Shown: one piece after another, positions 17,734 to 28,220 of the stretch
Layout: each line of letters begins with the position of its first letter
Numbering within the stretch: the stretch's first letter is position 1
Assembly (NCBI RefSeq): GCF_900102085.1
Contig: NZ_FMVM01000026.1
Span: forward strand, 1-64,000
DNA length: 64,000 bases
Direction of reading: 5' to 3'
Source of the DNA: Paenibacillus polysaccharolyticus
Lineage (GTDB): Bacteria > Bacillota > Bacilli > Paenibacillales > Paenibacillaceae
Translations under genes and position numbers: made by a program
Notes under the pieces: generated by a model
The model's database searches: none
Seen by the model: only the letters and a program-made list of their open reading frames with translations
What the model was told of the DNA's origin: nothing

Positions 17734-18231
17734 CTAACCCAGAAGCTCTTCGACGGATTTTCCGCGCAGTTTAGCCACGTCTTCAGCACGCTTCAAACGG
17801 GACAAACCTTCCAAAGTCGCATTGACCATGTTCATGGAATTCGAAGAACCCAGAGATTTTGTCAAAATGTCACCTACACCAGCAAGTTCGAGAACCGCAC
17901 GTACAGGACCACCAGCGATAACACCAGTACCTTCAGATGCTGGTTTCAACAGAACGCGTCCTGCGCCGAACTTACCTGTTACCAAGTGAGGAATCGAAGT
18001 TCCTACGAGTGGAACGTGTACAAGGTTTTTCTTAGCATCTTCAATACCTTTGCGAATTGCATCAGGTACTTCGCCCGCTTTACCGATACCCGCTCCAACC
18101 CAGCCGTTGCCGTCGCCGACTACAACCAGTGCGCTAAAGCTGAAACGGCGTCCGCCTTTTACTACTTTAGCTACGCGATTAATGTTTACTACTCTTTCAG
18201 ACAGTTCCAAAGTATTCGGATCTACACGCAA
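17734..18231 (-). CDS. rpsE: 30S ribosomal protein S5
   Basis: A 165-residue uS5 at the mRNA entry site, important for decoding fidelity and helicase activity. Features are [20 protein letters not shown] (the loop where spectinomycin mutations occur; VKGGRRF is intact), [18 protein letters not shown] and [11 protein letters not shown]. The start is TTG at 18231 ([10 protein letters not shown]), supported by AGGAGG eight bases upstream and by length agreement with Bacillus. Confidence 0.97.
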   Translation of the reverse strand: MRVDPNTLELSERVVNINRVAKVVKGGRRFSFSALVVVGDGNGWVGAGIGKAGEVPDAIRKGIEDAKKNLVHVPLVGTSIPHLVTGKFGAGRVLLKPASEGTGVIAGGPVRAVLELAGVGDILTKSLGSSNSMNMVNATLEGLSRLKRAEDVAKLRGKSVEELLG

Positions 18232-18258
18232 GTCGTTAACCTCCTTTTGAAAAATATC

Positions 18259-18627
18259 TTAAAACTCAAGTCCTGCTTCACGAGCCGCTTCAGCCAATGC
18301 TGCGATACGACCATGATACAGATATCCGCTACGGTCAAATACGATATTGGAAACACCTTTATCTTTTGCACGTTTAGCAACGAGTTCGCCAACTTTACGA
18401 GCAGATTCAACAGATGCACCATTTTTGATGTCAGTGCTCAATTCTTTGTCTACAGTAGACGCGGAAGCGATTGTTACACCAGCTACATCATCGATGATTT
18501 GAGCGTACATATGTTTACCAGAACGGAAAACGTTCAAACGAGGACGTGCAGCCGTTCCTTGGATTTTCTTACGAACACGAAGGTGTCTTTTCAGACGAGC
18601 CTTGTTTTTATCTGGTTTCGTAATCAT
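18259..18627 (-). CDS. rplR: 50S ribosomal protein L18
   Basis: A 122-residue uL18 that binds 5S rRNA with L5 and L25. Basic N-terminus ([16 protein letters not shown]), then [32 protein letters not shown] and the terminal [20 protein letters not shown]. It lies between rplF and rpsE. Confidence 0.98.
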   Translation of the reverse strand: MITKPDKNKARLKRHLRVRKKIQGTAARPRLNVFRSGKHMYAQIIDDVAGVTIASASTVDKELSTDIKNGASVESARKVGELVAKRAKDKGVSNIVFDRSGYLYHGRIAALAEAAREAGLEF

Positions 18628-18659
18628 CTCAGGGATTCACTCCTTTCAGGTTACCTCGC

Positions 18660-18679
18660 TGGCTTCAAAGCAGAAGCCA
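18660..18679 (-). repeat. Hairpin in the rplF-rplR spacer
   Basis: TGGCTTC (18660-18666) pairs with GAAGCCA (18673-18679) just upstream of the rplR ribosome site, in a 117-base spacer that is longer than most in this operon. No T-tract follows, so it is not a terminator. Its role is unknown. Confidence 0.5.
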
Positions 18680-18744
18680 CGGGGTATATTAGAAACACAC
18701 GAAGCAAGCAAGCCGAAAGCCGCGAAAAGGCGGTAAGAGAAATC

Positions 18745-19287
18745 TTATTTCTTCTTACCGGCTTTACCTTCCTTACGGATGATACGCTCGCCTTCATATT
18801 TAATACCTTTACCTTTGTACGGCTCAGGTTCACGAACGGAACGAATTTTAGCAGCGTAAGCACCTACGCGCTCTTTATCGATACCGCGAACAATGATTTT
18901 CGTATTCGAAGGTACTTCGAATTCGATTCCCGCTTCCGGTGTGATTTCAACTGGGTGAGAGTAACCAACGTTCAGAACGATTTTATCTCCGGATTTGCTT
19001 GCACGATATCCGACCCCAACCAACTCCAGAGATTTAGCGAATCCTTCAGTTACGCCACTCACCATGTTGCTGACAACGCTACGTGTTGTGCCGTGTAAAG
19101 AACGGTGAGTTTTGTTATCGGAAGGACGCACAACTGTAATTTCGTTGTTTTCAACTGTAACCTTCATGTCTTTGTGAAGTTCACGAGTCAAAGTTCCTTT
19201 AGGTCCTTTTACCGTGATAACGGTATTGTCCAAAGTGATGTCTACACCACTTGGTACTGTAATTGGTTTGCGACCAATACGAGACAT
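18745..19287 (-). CDS. rplF: 50S ribosomal protein L6
   Basis: A 180-residue uL6 with two tandem beta-alpha domains. It starts [19 protein letters not shown] and contains the second-domain signature [19 protein letters not shown] and [14 protein letters not shown]. It stabilises the sarcin-ricin loop region where GTPase factors bind. The ATG at 19287 has AGGAGG eight bases upstream; the three-codon in-frame extension is rejected. Confidence 0.98.
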   Translation of the reverse strand: MSRIGRKPITVPSGVDITLDNTVITVKGPKGTLTRELHKDMKVTVENNEITVVRPSDNKTHRSLHGTTRSVVSNMVSGVTEGFAKSLELVGVGYRASKSGDKIVLNVGYSHPVEITPEAGIEFEVPSNTKIIVRGIDKERVGAYAAKIRSVREPEPYKGKGIKYEGERIIRKEGKAGKKK

Positions 19288-19317
19288 ATGTTGCACCTCC
19301 TATCTTGTGACGTTATA

Positions 19318-19716
19318 TTACCAAACGTAGCAGACGACTTCTCCGCCGGATTTCGATTGACGAGCTTCTTTGTCCGTCATAACACCTTTGGATGTCGAGA
19401 TAATCGCGATTCCAAGGCCGCCAAGTACGCGAGGTACTTCATTGCTTTTCGTGTAAACACGAAGACCTGGTTTACTGATTCTTTTCAGACCAGTGATAAC
19501 GCGCTCGTTATTTTGACCGTATTTCAAGAAAACACGGATAATCCCTTGTTTGTTATCTTCGATATATTCAGCGTCACGGATGAAACCTTCACGCTTCAGG
19601 ATATCGGCGATTTGTTTTTTCATTGTCGAAGCAGGCATTTCTACCGTTTCGTGACGAACTGTGTTCGCGTTACGAATACGAGTAAGCATATCTGCAATTG
19701 GATCAGACATAGTCAT
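19318..19716 (-). CDS. rpsH: 30S ribosomal protein S8
   Basis: A 132-residue uS8, primary 16S binder of the central domain. It begins [18 protein letters not shown], has [20 protein letters not shown] and the C-terminal [18 protein letters not shown] and [16 protein letters not shown] precedes the ATG. Order rpsZ-rpsH-rplF is standard. Confidence 0.98.
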   Translation of the reverse strand: MTMSDPIADMLTRIRNANTVRHETVEMPASTMKKQIADILKREGFIRDAEYIEDNKQGIIRVFLKYGQNNERVITGLKRISKPGLRVYTKSNEVPRVLGGLGIAIISTSKGVMTDKEARQSKSGGEVVCYVW

Positions 19717-19748
19717 TGTGAGTTAACCTCCTTCCCGTTCAGGACTTT

Positions 19749-19934
19749 TTACCAGCTTGCTTTTTTCACGCCAGGAATCTGGCCTTTATAAGCTAATTCA
19801 CGGAAGCAAATTCTGCAAATTTTGAACTTTTGCAGTACCGAATGTGGACGACCACAACGCTCGCAGCGTGTATAAGCACGTACTTTAAACTTTGGTGTAC
19901 GTTGTTGTTTAACTTTCATCGAAGTTTTTGCCAC
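19749..19934 (-). CDS. rpsZ: 30S ribosomal protein S14, type Z (zinc-binding)
   Basis: A 61-residue S14 with CERCGRPH and CRICFREL zinc ligands, the C+ form usual in Gram-positives. The matching start is GTG at 19934 ([14 protein letters not shown]) with AGGAGG 12 bases upstream; an ORF extension to 19988 adds an unrelated 18 residues and is rejected. It lies between rplE and rpsH. Confidence 0.95.
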   Translation of the reverse strand: MAKTSMKVKQQRTPKFKVRAYTRCERCGRPHSVLQKFKICRICFRELAYKGQIPGVKKASW

Positions 19935-20008
19935 TTTAGCCTGACACCTCCTAAATAATTTCGGAGAAAAGGGAGTCTTTCCAGACACCCGGAACGTTTA
20001 TGCCAACA

Positions 20009-20551
20009 TTATTTAACGAAAGGCATTCCCATTTGCGTAAGCAATTCACGGGACTCTTCGTCTGTTTTCGCCGTTGTTACGATGACAATATCCATACCGC
20101 GGACTTTGTCTACTTTATCATACTCGATCTCTGGGAAGATCAATTGCTCTTTCAGACCCAGAGTGTAGTTACCACGACCATCGAACGCTTTGCTCGATAC
20201 ACCGCGGAAGTCACGTACACGTGGAAGTGTTACGTTGAACAATTTATCGAGGAAGTAGTACATACGCTCGCCGCGCAATGTTACTTTCACACCGATAGGC
20301 ATGTTCTCACGCAGTTTGAATCCTGCGATTGATTTTTTCGCACGAGTGATTACAGGTTTTTGACCTGCGATCAGTTGCAAATCGTTTACTGCGGAATCCA
20401 ACACTTTGGAGTTTTGGACAGCGTCGCCCACACCCATGTTGATAACGATTTTCTCGATTTTCGGCACTTGCATTACCGTTGTATAGTTAAACTTCTGCAT
20501 CAAAGCAGGAGCGATTTCTTGCAGGTAACGTTCTTTCATTCTTGATGCCAT
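20009..20551 (-). CDS. rplE: 50S ribosomal protein L5
   Basis: A 180-residue uL5 that carries 5S rRNA into the central protuberance and touches P-site tRNA. Features are [60 protein letters not shown] and the terminal [20 protein letters not shown] precedes the ATG at 20551. Confidence 0.98.
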   Translation of the reverse strand: MASRMKERYLQEIAPALMQKFNYTTVMQVPKIEKIVINMGVGDAVQNSKVLDSAVNDLQLIAGQKPVITRAKKSIAGFKLRENMPIGVKVTLRGERMYYFLDKLFNVTLPRVRDFRGVSSKAFDGRGNYTLGLKEQLIFPEIEYDKVDKVRGMDIVIVTTAKTDEESRELLTQMGMPFVK

Positions 20552-20583
20552 GAATCATAGCCCTCCTTTCTCATTCGGTTCAA

Positions 20584-20937
20584 TTAGTCGATAATTTCTC
20601 CGGAACGTTTTGCAACGCGCACTTTTTTACCGTTATCCAAAACTTTGTAACCGATACGGGTTACTTTTCCGCTCTTTGGATCGATGTGCATCACGTTGGA
20701 AACGTGAATCGGAGCTTCCTTCTCGATAATGCCGCCTTGCGGGTTTTGCTGGTTAGGCTTCTGGTGTTTTTTCACCATGTTAACACCTTCCACAAGGACG
20801 CGGTTTTCACGAGGATAAGCAGCGATGACACGGCCTTTTTTACCTTTGTCTTTACCGCTGATCACCATAACCGTATCTTCCTTTTTAACGTGAAGTTTGT
20901 TGTTATGGGATTCCAGAACTTTTTTCACTCTTGGCAT
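20584..20937 (-). CDS. rplX: 50S ribosomal protein L24
   Basis: A 117-residue uL24 with an N-terminal KOW motif ([20 protein letters not shown]) and the [19 protein letters not shown] segment. It initiates 50S assembly and lies near the tunnel exit. The ATG at 20937 ([10 protein letters not shown]) has AGGAGG eight bases upstream; three earlier in-frame codons overlap that site. Confidence 0.98.
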   Translation of the reverse strand: MPRVKKVLESHNNKLHVKKEDTVMVISGKDKGKKGRVIAAYPRENRVLVEGVNMVKKHQKPNQQNPQGGIIEKEAPIHVSNVMHIDPKSGKVTRIGYKVLDNGKKVRVAKRSGEIID

Positions 20938-20978
20938 TTCGTACACCTCCTGTTTCTAAACATCACGAGCTTAATCTA

Positions 20979-21347
20979 TTAGATAACCTCTGGGGCCAAG
21001 GAAACGATTTTCATGAAATCTTTCTCGCGAAGTTCACGAGCAACAGGTCCGAAAATACGTGTTCCACGTGGGCTTCTGTCGTCTTTTACAACAACAGCTG
21101 CATTTTCATCAAAACCGATGTAGGAACCGTCTTTACGACGTACAGAACGCTTCGTACGAACGACAACCGCTCTAACTACATCACCTTTTTTGACAACGCC
21201 GCCTGGTGTTGCTTGTTTTACAGAACAAACGATCAGATCACCGATTTGAGCTGTACGACGTCCCGTACCGCCGAGTACGCGGATACACATCAGTTCCTTC
21301 GCACCGGAGTTGTCGGCTACAGTCAAACGTGTAAATGGTTGAATCAT
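20979..21347 (-). CDS. rplN: 50S ribosomal protein L14
   Basis: A 122-residue uL14 at the subunit interface. It starts [20 protein letters not shown] and contains [39 protein letters not shown] and [20 protein letters not shown]. It is also the docking point of silencing factor RsfS. Standard position between rpsQ and rplX. Confidence 0.98.
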   Translation of the reverse strand: MIQPFTRLTVADNSGAKELMCIRVLGGTGRRTAQIGDLIVCSVKQATPGGVVKKGDVVRAVVVRTKRSVRRKDGSYIGFDENAAVVVKDDRSPRGTRIFGPVARELREKDFMKIVSLAPEVI

Positions 21348-21383
21348 TTAGTATTCCTCCTTCCAGCTATGCTGATCATGCAA

Positions 21384-21650
21384 TTAGATGATAACCGCTT
21401 TTTCAACGACTTCAGTAAGTCTCCAGCGTTTATCTTTCGAAAGCGGACGAGTCTCCATGATTTTCACCGTGTCACCGATTTTCGCAGTGTTTTCTTCGTC
21501 ATGCGCTTTGAACTTTTTAGTAACCTTAATGCGTTTATGATACAATTTGTGGTTTTTGTAGGTTTCTACAGCAACAACAATCGTTTTGTCCATTTTATCA
21601 CTGACAACTTTACCAGTTTGAACTTTACGTGCATTACGTTCTTCGCTCAT
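21384..21650 (-). CDS. rpsQ: 30S ribosomal protein S17
   Basis: An 88-residue uS17, an OB-fold primary 16S binder. Identified by [40 protein letters not shown] and [23 protein letters not shown] precedes the ATG. It lies between rpmC and rplN. Confidence 0.98.
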   Translation of the reverse strand: MSEERNARKVQTGKVVSDKMDKTIVVAVETYKNHKLYHKRIKVTKKFKAHDEENTAKIGDTVKIMETRPLSKDKRWRLTEVVEKAVII

Positions 21651-21698
21651 TGTTGGCCTCCTTCCTGATTACGGACGGAATGTATATCCGACCTCTAA

Positions 21699-21896
21699 TT
21701 AACCGATTCCCAATTCTCTTTCACGGATGATCGTTTTAGCACGAGCTATTTCTTTACGCACATCACGGATACGAGTCGGGTTATCCAGCTGACCGGTAGC
21801 AAGTTGAAAGCGGAGGTTAAAGAGTTCTTCTTTAAATCCGGCAATCTTTTGCTCGATTTCAGCAGAGGTTAGGTTGCGAAATTCACTAGCTTTCAT
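21699..21896 (-). CDS. rpmC: 50S ribosomal protein L29
   Basis: A 65-residue helical-hairpin uL29 near the tunnel exit, contacting trigger factor and SRP. Sequence [20 protein letters not shown], then [20 protein letters not shown] and the RxxIAR core. The ATG at 21896 lies inside the last codons of rplP (11-base overlap), with the ribosome site GGTGG in the rplP coding region; a longer in-frame start at 21920 is not L29-like. Confidence 0.96.
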   Translation of the reverse strand: MKASEFRNLTSAEIEQKIAGFKEELFNLRFQLATGQLDNPTRIRDVRKEIARAKTIIRERELGIG

Positions 21897-22320
21897 TTGC
21901 TTCACCACCCAATTCTTCACGTTTCACGAACTTCGTTTTGATTGGCAGTTTGTGAGCGGCAAGACGCATCGCTTCGCGTGCAATATCCTCCGGTACACCA
22001 GCAAGTTCAAACATGATCTTACCTGGTTTCACTACTGCAACCCATTTTTCTACGTTACCTTTACCGCTACCCATCCGAACCTCGAGAGGCTTTTGAGTGA
22101 TTGGTTTGTCAGGGAAAATTTTAATCCAGACTTTACCACCACGTTTGATGTAACGAGTCATCGCAATACGAGCCGCTTCGATTTGACGGTTCGTAATCCA
22201 AGCCGGTTCCGTAGCTTGCAGACCATATTCGCCAAAGTTCAGCGTAGTTCCGCCTTTTGCTTGGCCTTTCATATGTCCACGTTGTTGCTTACGGTGTTTT
22301 ACACGTTTTGGTACCAACAT
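21886..22320 (-). CDS. rplP: 50S ribosomal protein L16
   Basis: A 144-residue uL16 that shapes the A-site tRNA elbow region. It begins [20 protein letters not shown] and has [40 protein letters not shown], and [20 protein letters not shown]. It lies two bases after rpsC and overlaps rpmC. Confidence 0.98.
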   Translation of the reverse strand: MLVPKRVKHRKQQRGHMKGQAKGGTTLNFGEYGLQATEPAWITNRQIEAARIAMTRYIKRGGKVWIKIFPDKPITQKPLEVRMGSGKGNVEKWVAVVKPGKIMFELAGVPEDIAREAMRLAAHKLPIKTKFVKREELGGEANES

Positions 22321-22322
22321 GA

Positions 22323-22988
22323 TTAGTTGCCTCCTTCCTTAGCAGCTTGTTTCTTAGCCGTAGGAAGAACCTCTCCACGATAGATCCATACTTTTACGCC
22401 GATACGTCCGTAAGTAGTATGAGCCTCTGCAGTACCATAGTCAATGTCAGCACGCAGTGTGTGCAGTGGAACAGTTCCTTCGCTGTAGCCTTCAGAACGT
22501 GCAATCTCAGCACCGCCAAGACGTCCGCCTACTTGAGTTTTAATACCTTTAGCACCAGAGCGCATAGTTCTTTGAATAGCTTGTTTCAGAGCACGACGGA
22601 AAGAAACACGACGTTCCAATTGTTGTGCAATGCTTTCTGCTACCAGGATCGCGTCCAGGTCTTGGTTCTTAATTTCAGAGATGTTGATGTGTACTTTTTT
22701 ACCGCCAGCAATTTTCGTAATTTGGTTACGAAGATTCTCAACTTCAGATCCACCTTTACCGATTACCATACCTGGTTTCGCTGTGTGAATCGTTACGTTT
22801 ACACGGTTAGCCGCTCTCTCGATCTCAACACGAGACATAGCGGAGTCTTTCAATTTATTTTTCAGGAATTCACGAATTTTCACGTCTTCCATCAAAAGAT
22901 CGCCGAAGTCTTTGCCTGCATACCACTTAGATTCCCAGTCACGGATAACTCCGACACGAAGTCCGACTGGATTTACCTTTTGGCCCAC
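22323..22988 (-). CDS. rpsC: 30S ribosomal protein S3
   Basis: A 221-residue uS3 at the mRNA entrance with an N-terminal KH domain ([19 protein letters not shown]) and the C-terminal [20 protein letters not shown]. Together with S4 and S5 it forms the mRNA helicase centre. The start is GTG at 22988 ([12 protein letters not shown]) with AGGAGGG upstream. Confidence 0.97.
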   Translation of the reverse strand: MGQKVNPVGLRVGVIRDWESKWYAGKDFGDLLMEDVKIREFLKNKLKDSAMSRVEIERAANRVNVTIHTAKPGMVIGKGGSEVENLRNQITKIAGGKKVHINISEIKNQDLDAILVAESIAQQLERRVSFRRALKQAIQRTMRSGAKGIKTQVGGRLGGAEIARSEGYSEGTVPLHTLRADIDYGTAEAHTTYGRIGVKVWIYRGEVLPTAKKQAAKEGGN

Positions 22989-23003
22989 ACGTTTTCCCTC
23001 CTT

Positions 23004-23336
23004 CTACTTTTCAGATACCACCAAAGTAATGTGGCTAGTACGTTTGTTAATACGACTTGCACGTCCCATTGCACGAGGGCGGAAACGTTTCATCGTTGGT
23101 CCTTGGTTTACGTAAGCTTGCGAGATCACCAAGTTATTAACATCCAAAGAATAATTATGTTCCGCATTCGCAATAGCGGAGTTAAGCAACTTCTCAACAA
23201 CTGGAGAAGCGGATTTCGGAGTGTGACGGAGAATGGCAACCGCCTCACCTACTTGCTTGCCGCGAATCAAGTCAACAACGAGTTGAACTTTACGAGGAGC
23301 AATCCGGATAAACTTAGCATGTGCTTTTGCTTCCAT
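23004..23336 (-). CDS. rplV: 50S ribosomal protein L22
   Basis: A 110-residue uL22 whose long beta-hairpin lines the exit tunnel; macrolide-resistance changes map to the segment equivalent to [20 protein letters not shown], which looks intact. Starts [20 protein letters not shown] at the ATG at 23336, with AGGAGG seven bases upstream; a six-codon extension is rejected. Confidence 0.98.
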   Translation of the reverse strand: MEAKAHAKFIRIAPRKVQLVVDLIRGKQVGEAVAILRHTPKSASPVVEKLLNSAIANAEHNYSLDVNNLVISQAYVNQGPTMKRFRPRAMGRASRINKRTSHITLVVSEK

Positions 23337-23371
23337 TGTGTAACCTCCTCTCAAACATTAGAGATGTTCAT

Positions 23372-23650
23372 TTATCTTCTTGTTTTCTTGTCATCATCAG
23401 TATGGCCTTTGTACGTACGGGTTGGAGCGAACTCACCCAGTTTGTGTCCAACCATGTCCTCAGTTACATACACTGGCACGTGTTTACGACCGTCGTAAAC
23501 GCCAAATGTGTGTCCGATGAATTGTGGGAAAATTGTAGAGCGACGGGACCAGGTTTTGATAACGTTCTTCTTGCCTGATGCTTCCATCTCTTCTACCTTC
23601 TTGAGCATGTAGCCATCAATGAATGGCCCTTTTTTCAAACTGCGACTCAT
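23372..23650 (-). CDS. rpsS: 30S ribosomal protein S19
   Basis: A 92-residue uS19 of the 30S head, contacting S13 and the A-site finger. It begins [20 protein letters not shown] and has [20 protein letters not shown] and [20 protein letters not shown]. Ribosome site GGGAGGAT precedes the ATG. Confidence 0.98.
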   Translation of the reverse strand: MSRSLKKGPFIDGYMLKKVEEMEASGKKNVIKTWSRRSTIFPQFIGHTFGVYDGRKHVPVYVTEDMVGHKLGEFAPTRTYKGHTDDDKKTRR

Positions 23651-23721
23651 GTGGAGATCCTCCCTTCAAACATAGCTTTTATGCATCCGTAGATGCCTCA
23701 CGAAGTTATGCACAGTGTGTA

Positions 23722-24552
23722 TTACTTCGTGCGGCGACGGATGATGTATTTATCAGAAGCTTTATTTTTCTTACGCGTTTTGTAACCAAGAGTAGGTTTA
23801 CCCCATGGTGACATTGGCGATTTACGTCCGATTGGAGCACGACCTTCACCACCACCGTGAGGGTGATCGTTAGGGTTCATTACCACACCACGAACCTCAG
23901 GACGTTGACCCAACCAACGGCTACGACCGGCTTTACCGATTTTGATAAGCTCGTGGTCTTGGTTACCAACGGATCCGATTGTTGCGCGGCAAACTTTCAA
24001 AATACGACGAACTTCTCCGGAAGAAAGACGAACGGAAACGTATTTTTCTTCTTTACCAAGCAATTGAGCTTCTGTACCAGCAGCACGAACCAATTGTCCG
24101 CCTTTACCTGGTTTCAACTCGATGTTGTGGATAACGGTACCTACTGGAATGTTTTCAAGTGGCAGTGCGTTACCGATTTTGATATCTGCGTCAGGACCAG
24201 AGAATACTTGATCTCCAACTTTCAGACCTTTAGGAGCGATGATGTAACGCTTCTCACCATCAGCATAGTGAATCAATGCAATGTTGGAAGTACGGTTCGG
24301 GTCATACTCGATTGTAGCAACGCGGCCCGGTATTCCATCTTTAGTACGTTTGAAGTCGATGATACGGTATTTACGTTTGTGTCCACCACCGTGGTGACGA
24401 ACTGTAATTTTACCTTGGTTGTTGCGGCCTGCTTGTTTGCTCAATGGGGCCAACAACGATTTCTCCGGCTTATCTGTGGTAATTTCCTCAAATGTAGAAA
24501 CGGACATGTTCCGTCTTGCCGGGGATGTTGGTTTATACTTTTTGATTGGCAC
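23722..24552 (-). CDS. rplB: 50S ribosomal protein L2
   Basis: A 276-residue uL2 essential for subunit association and the peptidyl-transferase centre. Features are [40 protein letters not shown], the OB/SH3 core, and [20 protein letters not shown] containing the conserved His near the C-terminus. Standard position between rplW and rpsS. Confidence 0.99.
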   Translation of the reverse strand: MPIKKYKPTSPARRNMSVSTFEEITTDKPEKSLLAPLSKQAGRNNQGKITVRHHGGGHKRKYRIIDFKRTKDGIPGRVATIEYDPNRTSNIALIHYADGEKRYIIAPKGLKVGDQVFSGPDADIKIGNALPLENIPVGTVIHNIELKPGKGGQLVRAAGTEAQLLGKEEKYVSVRLSSGEVRRILKVCRATIGSVGNQDHELIKIGKAGRSRWLGQRPEVRGVVMNPNDHPHGGGEGRAPIGRKSPMSPWGKPTLGYKTRKKNKASDKYIIRRRTK

Positions 24553-24583
24553 TAGTTTTCCCTCCTTACTTCAAAGATTTCAA

Positions 24584-24874
24584 TTATACAGTTTCAAAGA
24601 ACTCAAGCGATTTGCTGTCTTGCGTCAGTGTTACAAACGCTTTTTTCCATTCGCTTGTATATCCGGAATAACGTCCGTACCGTTTCGGTTTAGCTGGAAC
24701 ACGAAGTGTGTTCACGTTTTTCACTTTTACGCCGAAAATAGCTTCTACCGCTTTTTTGATCTCGGTTTTGTTTGCACGGATATCGACTTCAAATACATAT
24801 TTCAAGTCGTTCATCATGTCGGCAGTACGTTCCGTAATAATCGGACGTTTTACAATATCACGAGGATCTTTCAT
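24584..24874 (-). CDS. rplW: 50S ribosomal protein L23
   Basis: A 96-residue uL23, docking site for trigger factor and SRP at the tunnel exit. It has [40 protein letters not shown], and [20 protein letters not shown]. Its ATG overlaps the rplD stop by one base (TAATG), indicating coupled translation. Confidence 0.98.
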   Translation of the reverse strand: MKDPRDIVKRPIITERTADMMNDLKYVFEVDIRANKTEIKKAVEAIFGVKVKNVNTLRVPAKPKRYGRYSGYTSEWKKAFVTLTQDSKSLEFFETV

Positions 24875-25497
24875 TACGCGAGCACCTCCTCTACCTTCTG
24901 AACTGCTTCTTTCGTAATGATCAGTTTGTCGTGCGAAAGCACGTCAAGAACATTAATACCATCAGCAGCTACGAATTTCACGCCCGGAATATTCCGTGCA
25001 GAAAGAGCTACATTATCATCATAGCTAGGAGCTACAATCAAAGCTTTGCGACCTACTTTGAGATTGTTCAAAATAGCTGCAAACTCTTTTGTTTTTGGTG
25101 AGCTCAACGCGAGAGCATCCAAAACGATAATGTCATTGTCTTGCACTTTGGATGAAAGAGCAGACTTGATCGCCAGACGGCGAACTTTCTTAGGCAGTTT
25201 GTACGCATAGCTCCGTGGTGTCGGACCAAATACGATACCGCCGCCTTTCCATTGTGGAGAACGAATCGAACCTTGACGAGCGCGACCTGTACCTTTTTGT
25301 TTCCAAGGTTTACGTCCACCGCCACGTACTTCAGAACGTCCTTTTACTTTGTGGGTACCTTGACGAAGAGAAGCGCGTTGCATAAGAACTGCATCGTACA
25401 GAACGTGTTGATTCGGCTCAATACCGAATACCGCATCATTCAGTTCAACTTCACCTACTTGGCTACCATCTACATTGTAAACTGATACTTTTGGCAT
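24874..25497 (-). CDS. rplD: 50S ribosomal protein L4
   Basis: A 207-residue uL4. The tunnel loop ([20 protein letters not shown], then [18 protein letters not shown]) is intact, followed by the globular domain with [17 protein letters not shown]. In E. coli, L4 also represses its own S10 operon; whether that operates in this genus is not shown. AAAGGAGGAAC precedes the ATG at 25497. Confidence 0.98.
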   Translation of the reverse strand: MPKVSVYNVDGSQVGEVELNDAVFGIEPNQHVLYDAVLMQRASLRQGTHKVKGRSEVRGGGRKPWKQKGTGRARQGSIRSPQWKGGGIVFGPTPRSYAYKLPKKVRRLAIKSALSSKVQDNDIIVLDALALSSPKTKEFAAILNNLKVGRKALIVAPSYDDNVALSARNIPGVKFVAADGINVLDVLSHDKLIITKEAVQKVEEVLA

Positions 25498-25522
25498 TTT
25501 GTGTTCCTCCTTTCTTCAGTGG

Positions 25523-26146
25523 TTATTTTTTCACCGTTTCTTTAACTCTTACAAGGCTGTTCTTCGGTCCAGGAATAGAACCTTTTACGAGGATTACATT
25601 ACGCTCAGCGTCCACTTTAACAACTTCAAGACGTTGAATTGTAACGGTATCATGTCCCATATGTCCTGGCAGGCGTTTGCCTTTAGGAACGCGGTTAGCT
25701 TGGATCGAACCCATCGAACCTGGGCCACGGTGATAACGCGAACCGTGTGACATAGGTCCAGTGCTTTGTCCCCAACGTTTGATAACGCCGGCAAAACCTT
25801 TACCTTTAGAAATACCTGTTACGTCAACGAACTCGCCTTCAGCGAAAATGTCAGCTTTCAATTCTTGGCCAACTTCATATTCCGCGATGTTAATGCCGCG
25901 AAGCTCACGAACGTAGCGCTTAGGTGCAGTATTCGCTTTTTTAGCGTGTCCTGCTTCTGGCTTGTTAGCATTTTTCTCTTTCTTATCGGCAAAACCGATT
26001 TGAACTGCTTCGTAGCCATCGTTTTCAATATCTTTCTTTTGTAAAACAACACAAGGACCTGCTTCGATAACCGTTACTGGAACTACGTTACCTTCAGCGG
26101 TAAACACTTGAGTCATTCCAAGTTTTTTTCCTAAGATACCTTTCAT
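25523..26146 (-). CDS. rplC: 50S ribosomal protein L3
   Basis: A 207-residue uL3, an early assembly protein whose extension reaches the peptidyl-transferase centre. It starts [20 protein letters not shown] and has [40 protein letters not shown] and [20 protein letters not shown]. Order rpsJ-rplC-rplD is standard. Confidence 0.98.
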   Translation of the reverse strand: MKGILGKKLGMTQVFTAEGNVVPVTVIEAGPCVVLQKKDIENDGYEAVQIGFADKKEKNANKPEAGHAKKANTAPKRYVRELRGINIAEYEVGQELKADIFAEGEFVDVTGISKGKGFAGVIKRWGQSTGPMSHGSRYHRGPGSMGSIQANRVPKGKRLPGHMGHDTVTIQRLEVVKVDAERNVILVKGSIPGPKNSLVRVKETVKK

Positions 26147-26193
26147 GTTGACACCTCTTTTCCTTTATACGTGGTCTTGTTTGTTGCTATATA

Positions 26194-26634
<441 letters not shown>

Positions 26635-26640
26635 TTCATT

Positions 26641-26669
26641 ATTATATAGAAAAGATGGGCATATTGCAA
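26641..26669 (-). promoter_or_regulatory. Strong promoter of the S10-spc-alpha cluster
   Basis: Minus-strand -35 TTGCAA (26664-26669), a 17-base spacer and a perfect -10 TATAAT (26641-26646). This is the only strong promoter I see before the roughly 15 kb ribosomal cluster. Confidence 0.8.
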
Positions 26670-26822
26670 GCATATTTAAAAAAAACATTTAAGTTGATCT
26701 TTTCAAAAGAATCGACTCAATTTAGCTCAATGTTTTTCTTCATATCCAGGCTGCCTAACCTATCAATCTATAAGATAAATCTTGTTCATTTTAGATGACG
26801 CAGGTTCCGAAACGTTGACATA

Positions 26823-26862
26823 ATAAAAGAGTTCTTTATCCGATGTCGGATAAAGAACTCTT
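26823..26862 (-). terminator. Terminator of the str operon after tuf
   Basis: A 16-base-pair perfect stem (AAGAGTTCTTTATCCG, 26827-26842, with its complement 26847-26862) and a 4-base loop are followed on the minus strand by TTTTATTA. Confidence 0.93.
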
Positions 26863-26935
26863 CCGAAGCTTCGTTACAATACAATGTTACTCGTTCCAGT
26901 ACACTGTTGCTTATACTCATTTGGCAAGAGCCAAA

Positions 26936-28126
26936 TTATTTTTGGATTGTTGCTACGGAACCCGCACCAACTGTACGTCCACCTTCACGAATAGAGAACT
27001 TAGTTCCTTCTTCGATCGCGATTGGAGAGATCAGTTGAACAGTAACCGTGATGTTGTCACCAGGCATTACCATTTCAGTACCTTCTGGCAGGTTGATGAT
27101 ACCAGTTACGTCAGTTGTACGGAAGTAGAACTGTGGACGGTATCCAGTGAAGAAAGGCTTATGACGGCCACCCTCTTCTTTAGTCAAAACGTAAATTTGA
27201 GCAGTGAATTCTGTGTGTGGTTTAACAGATGCTGGTTTAGCAAGTACTTGACCACGCTCGATTTGAGTACGGTCAACACCACGCAACAATGCACCGATGT
27301 TGTCACCCGCTTGTGCGGAATCCAACAATTTACGGAACATCTCAACGCCCGTAACTACGGATTTTTTAGTTTCTTCAGTGATACCAACGATCTCGATCTC
27401 TTCGCCGACTTTAACAGTACCACGCTCTACACGACCTGTAGCAACGGTACCACGACCAGTGATGGAGAATACGTCCTCGACAGGCATCAAGAAAGGCTTG
27501 TCAGTTTGACGCTCAGGCAGTGGGATGTAAGTGTCGATTTCTTTGAACATCTCAACGATTTTTTGAGCCCACTCACCATCAGGGTTTTGCAGAGCTTCAC
27601 GAGCGGAACCACGAGTGATTGGAGTATCATCACCTGGGAACTCGTATTCGTTAAGAAGGTCGCGAACTTCCATCTCAACCAGTTCCAACAACTCTTCGTC
27701 TTCAACCATGTCACATTTGTTCAAGAAAACAACAATGTAAGGTACGCCTACTTGACGGGAGAGCAAGATGTGCTCACGAGTTTGTGGCATTGGGCCGTCA
27801 GCTGCGGATACTACCAGGATAGCTCCGTCCATTTGTGCCGCGCCAGTGATCATGTTTTTAACATAGTCGGCGTGACCTGGGCAGTCTACGTGAGCGTAGT
27901 GACGAGTGTCAGTTTCGTACTCAACGTGTGCTGTGGAGATAGTGATACCGCGCTCGCGCTCTTCTGGAGCTTTGTCGATTTGGTCGAATGCTACAGCAGC
28001 ACCACCGTAAGTTTTGGACAATACAGTTGTGATTGCAGCAGTCAGAGTTGTTTTACCATGGTCGACGTGACCAATAGTACCAATGTTAACGTGTGGTTTA
28101 TTACGTTCGTATTTAGCCTTTGCCAT
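26936..28126 (-). CDS. tuf: Elongation factor Tu
   Basis: A 396-residue GTPase delivering aminoacyl-tRNA to the ribosome. G1 is [10 protein letters not shown]2 region [13 protein letters not shown]3 DCPGHADY, G4 NKCDMV and G5 GSA. Domains 2 and 3 carry the usual [13 protein letters not shown] and [20 protein letters not shown]. The kirromycin-contact residues look conserved. It is the last gene of the str operon, after fusA. The ATG at 28126 has AAGGAGG upstream. Confidence 0.99.
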   Translation of the reverse strand: MAKAKYERNKPHVNIGTIGHVDHGKTTLTAAITTVLSKTYGGAAVAFDQIDKAPEERERGITISTAHVEYETDTRHYAHVDCPGHADYVKNMITGAAQMDGAILVVSAADGPMPQTREHILLSRQVGVPYIVVFLNKCDMVEDEELLELVEMEVRDLLNEYEFPGDDTPITRGSAREALQNPDGEWAQKIVEMFKEIDTYIPLPERQTDKPFLMPVEDVFSITGRGTVATGRVERGTVKVGEEIEIVGITEETKKSVVTGVEMFRKLLDSAQAGDNIGALLRGVDRTQIERGQVLAKPASVKPHTEFTAQIYVLTKEEGGRHKPFFTGYRPQFYFRTTDVTGIINLPEGTEMVMPGDNITVTVQLISPIAIEEGTKFSIREGGRTVGAGSVATIQK

Positions 28127-28164
28127 TTGAACGTGGCCTCCTTAAAATTTATGATTTTATGTTT

Positions 28165-28212
28165 CACTGAATGCGGTGCTTCAAACCAGGTTTCAAGCAC
28201 AAGCATTCAGTG
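28165..28212 (-). repeat. Long stem-loop in the fusA-tuf spacer
   Basis: CACTGAATGC and GCATTCAGTG (outer arms, 28165-28174 and 28203-28212) enclose a second pairing, GTGCTT/AAGCAC and AAACC/GGTTT with one G-G mismatch. That gives about 21 paired positions. No T-tract follows, so it is more likely a processing or stability element than a terminator. Confidence 0.75.
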
Positions 28213-28220
28213 TGAGAAAA

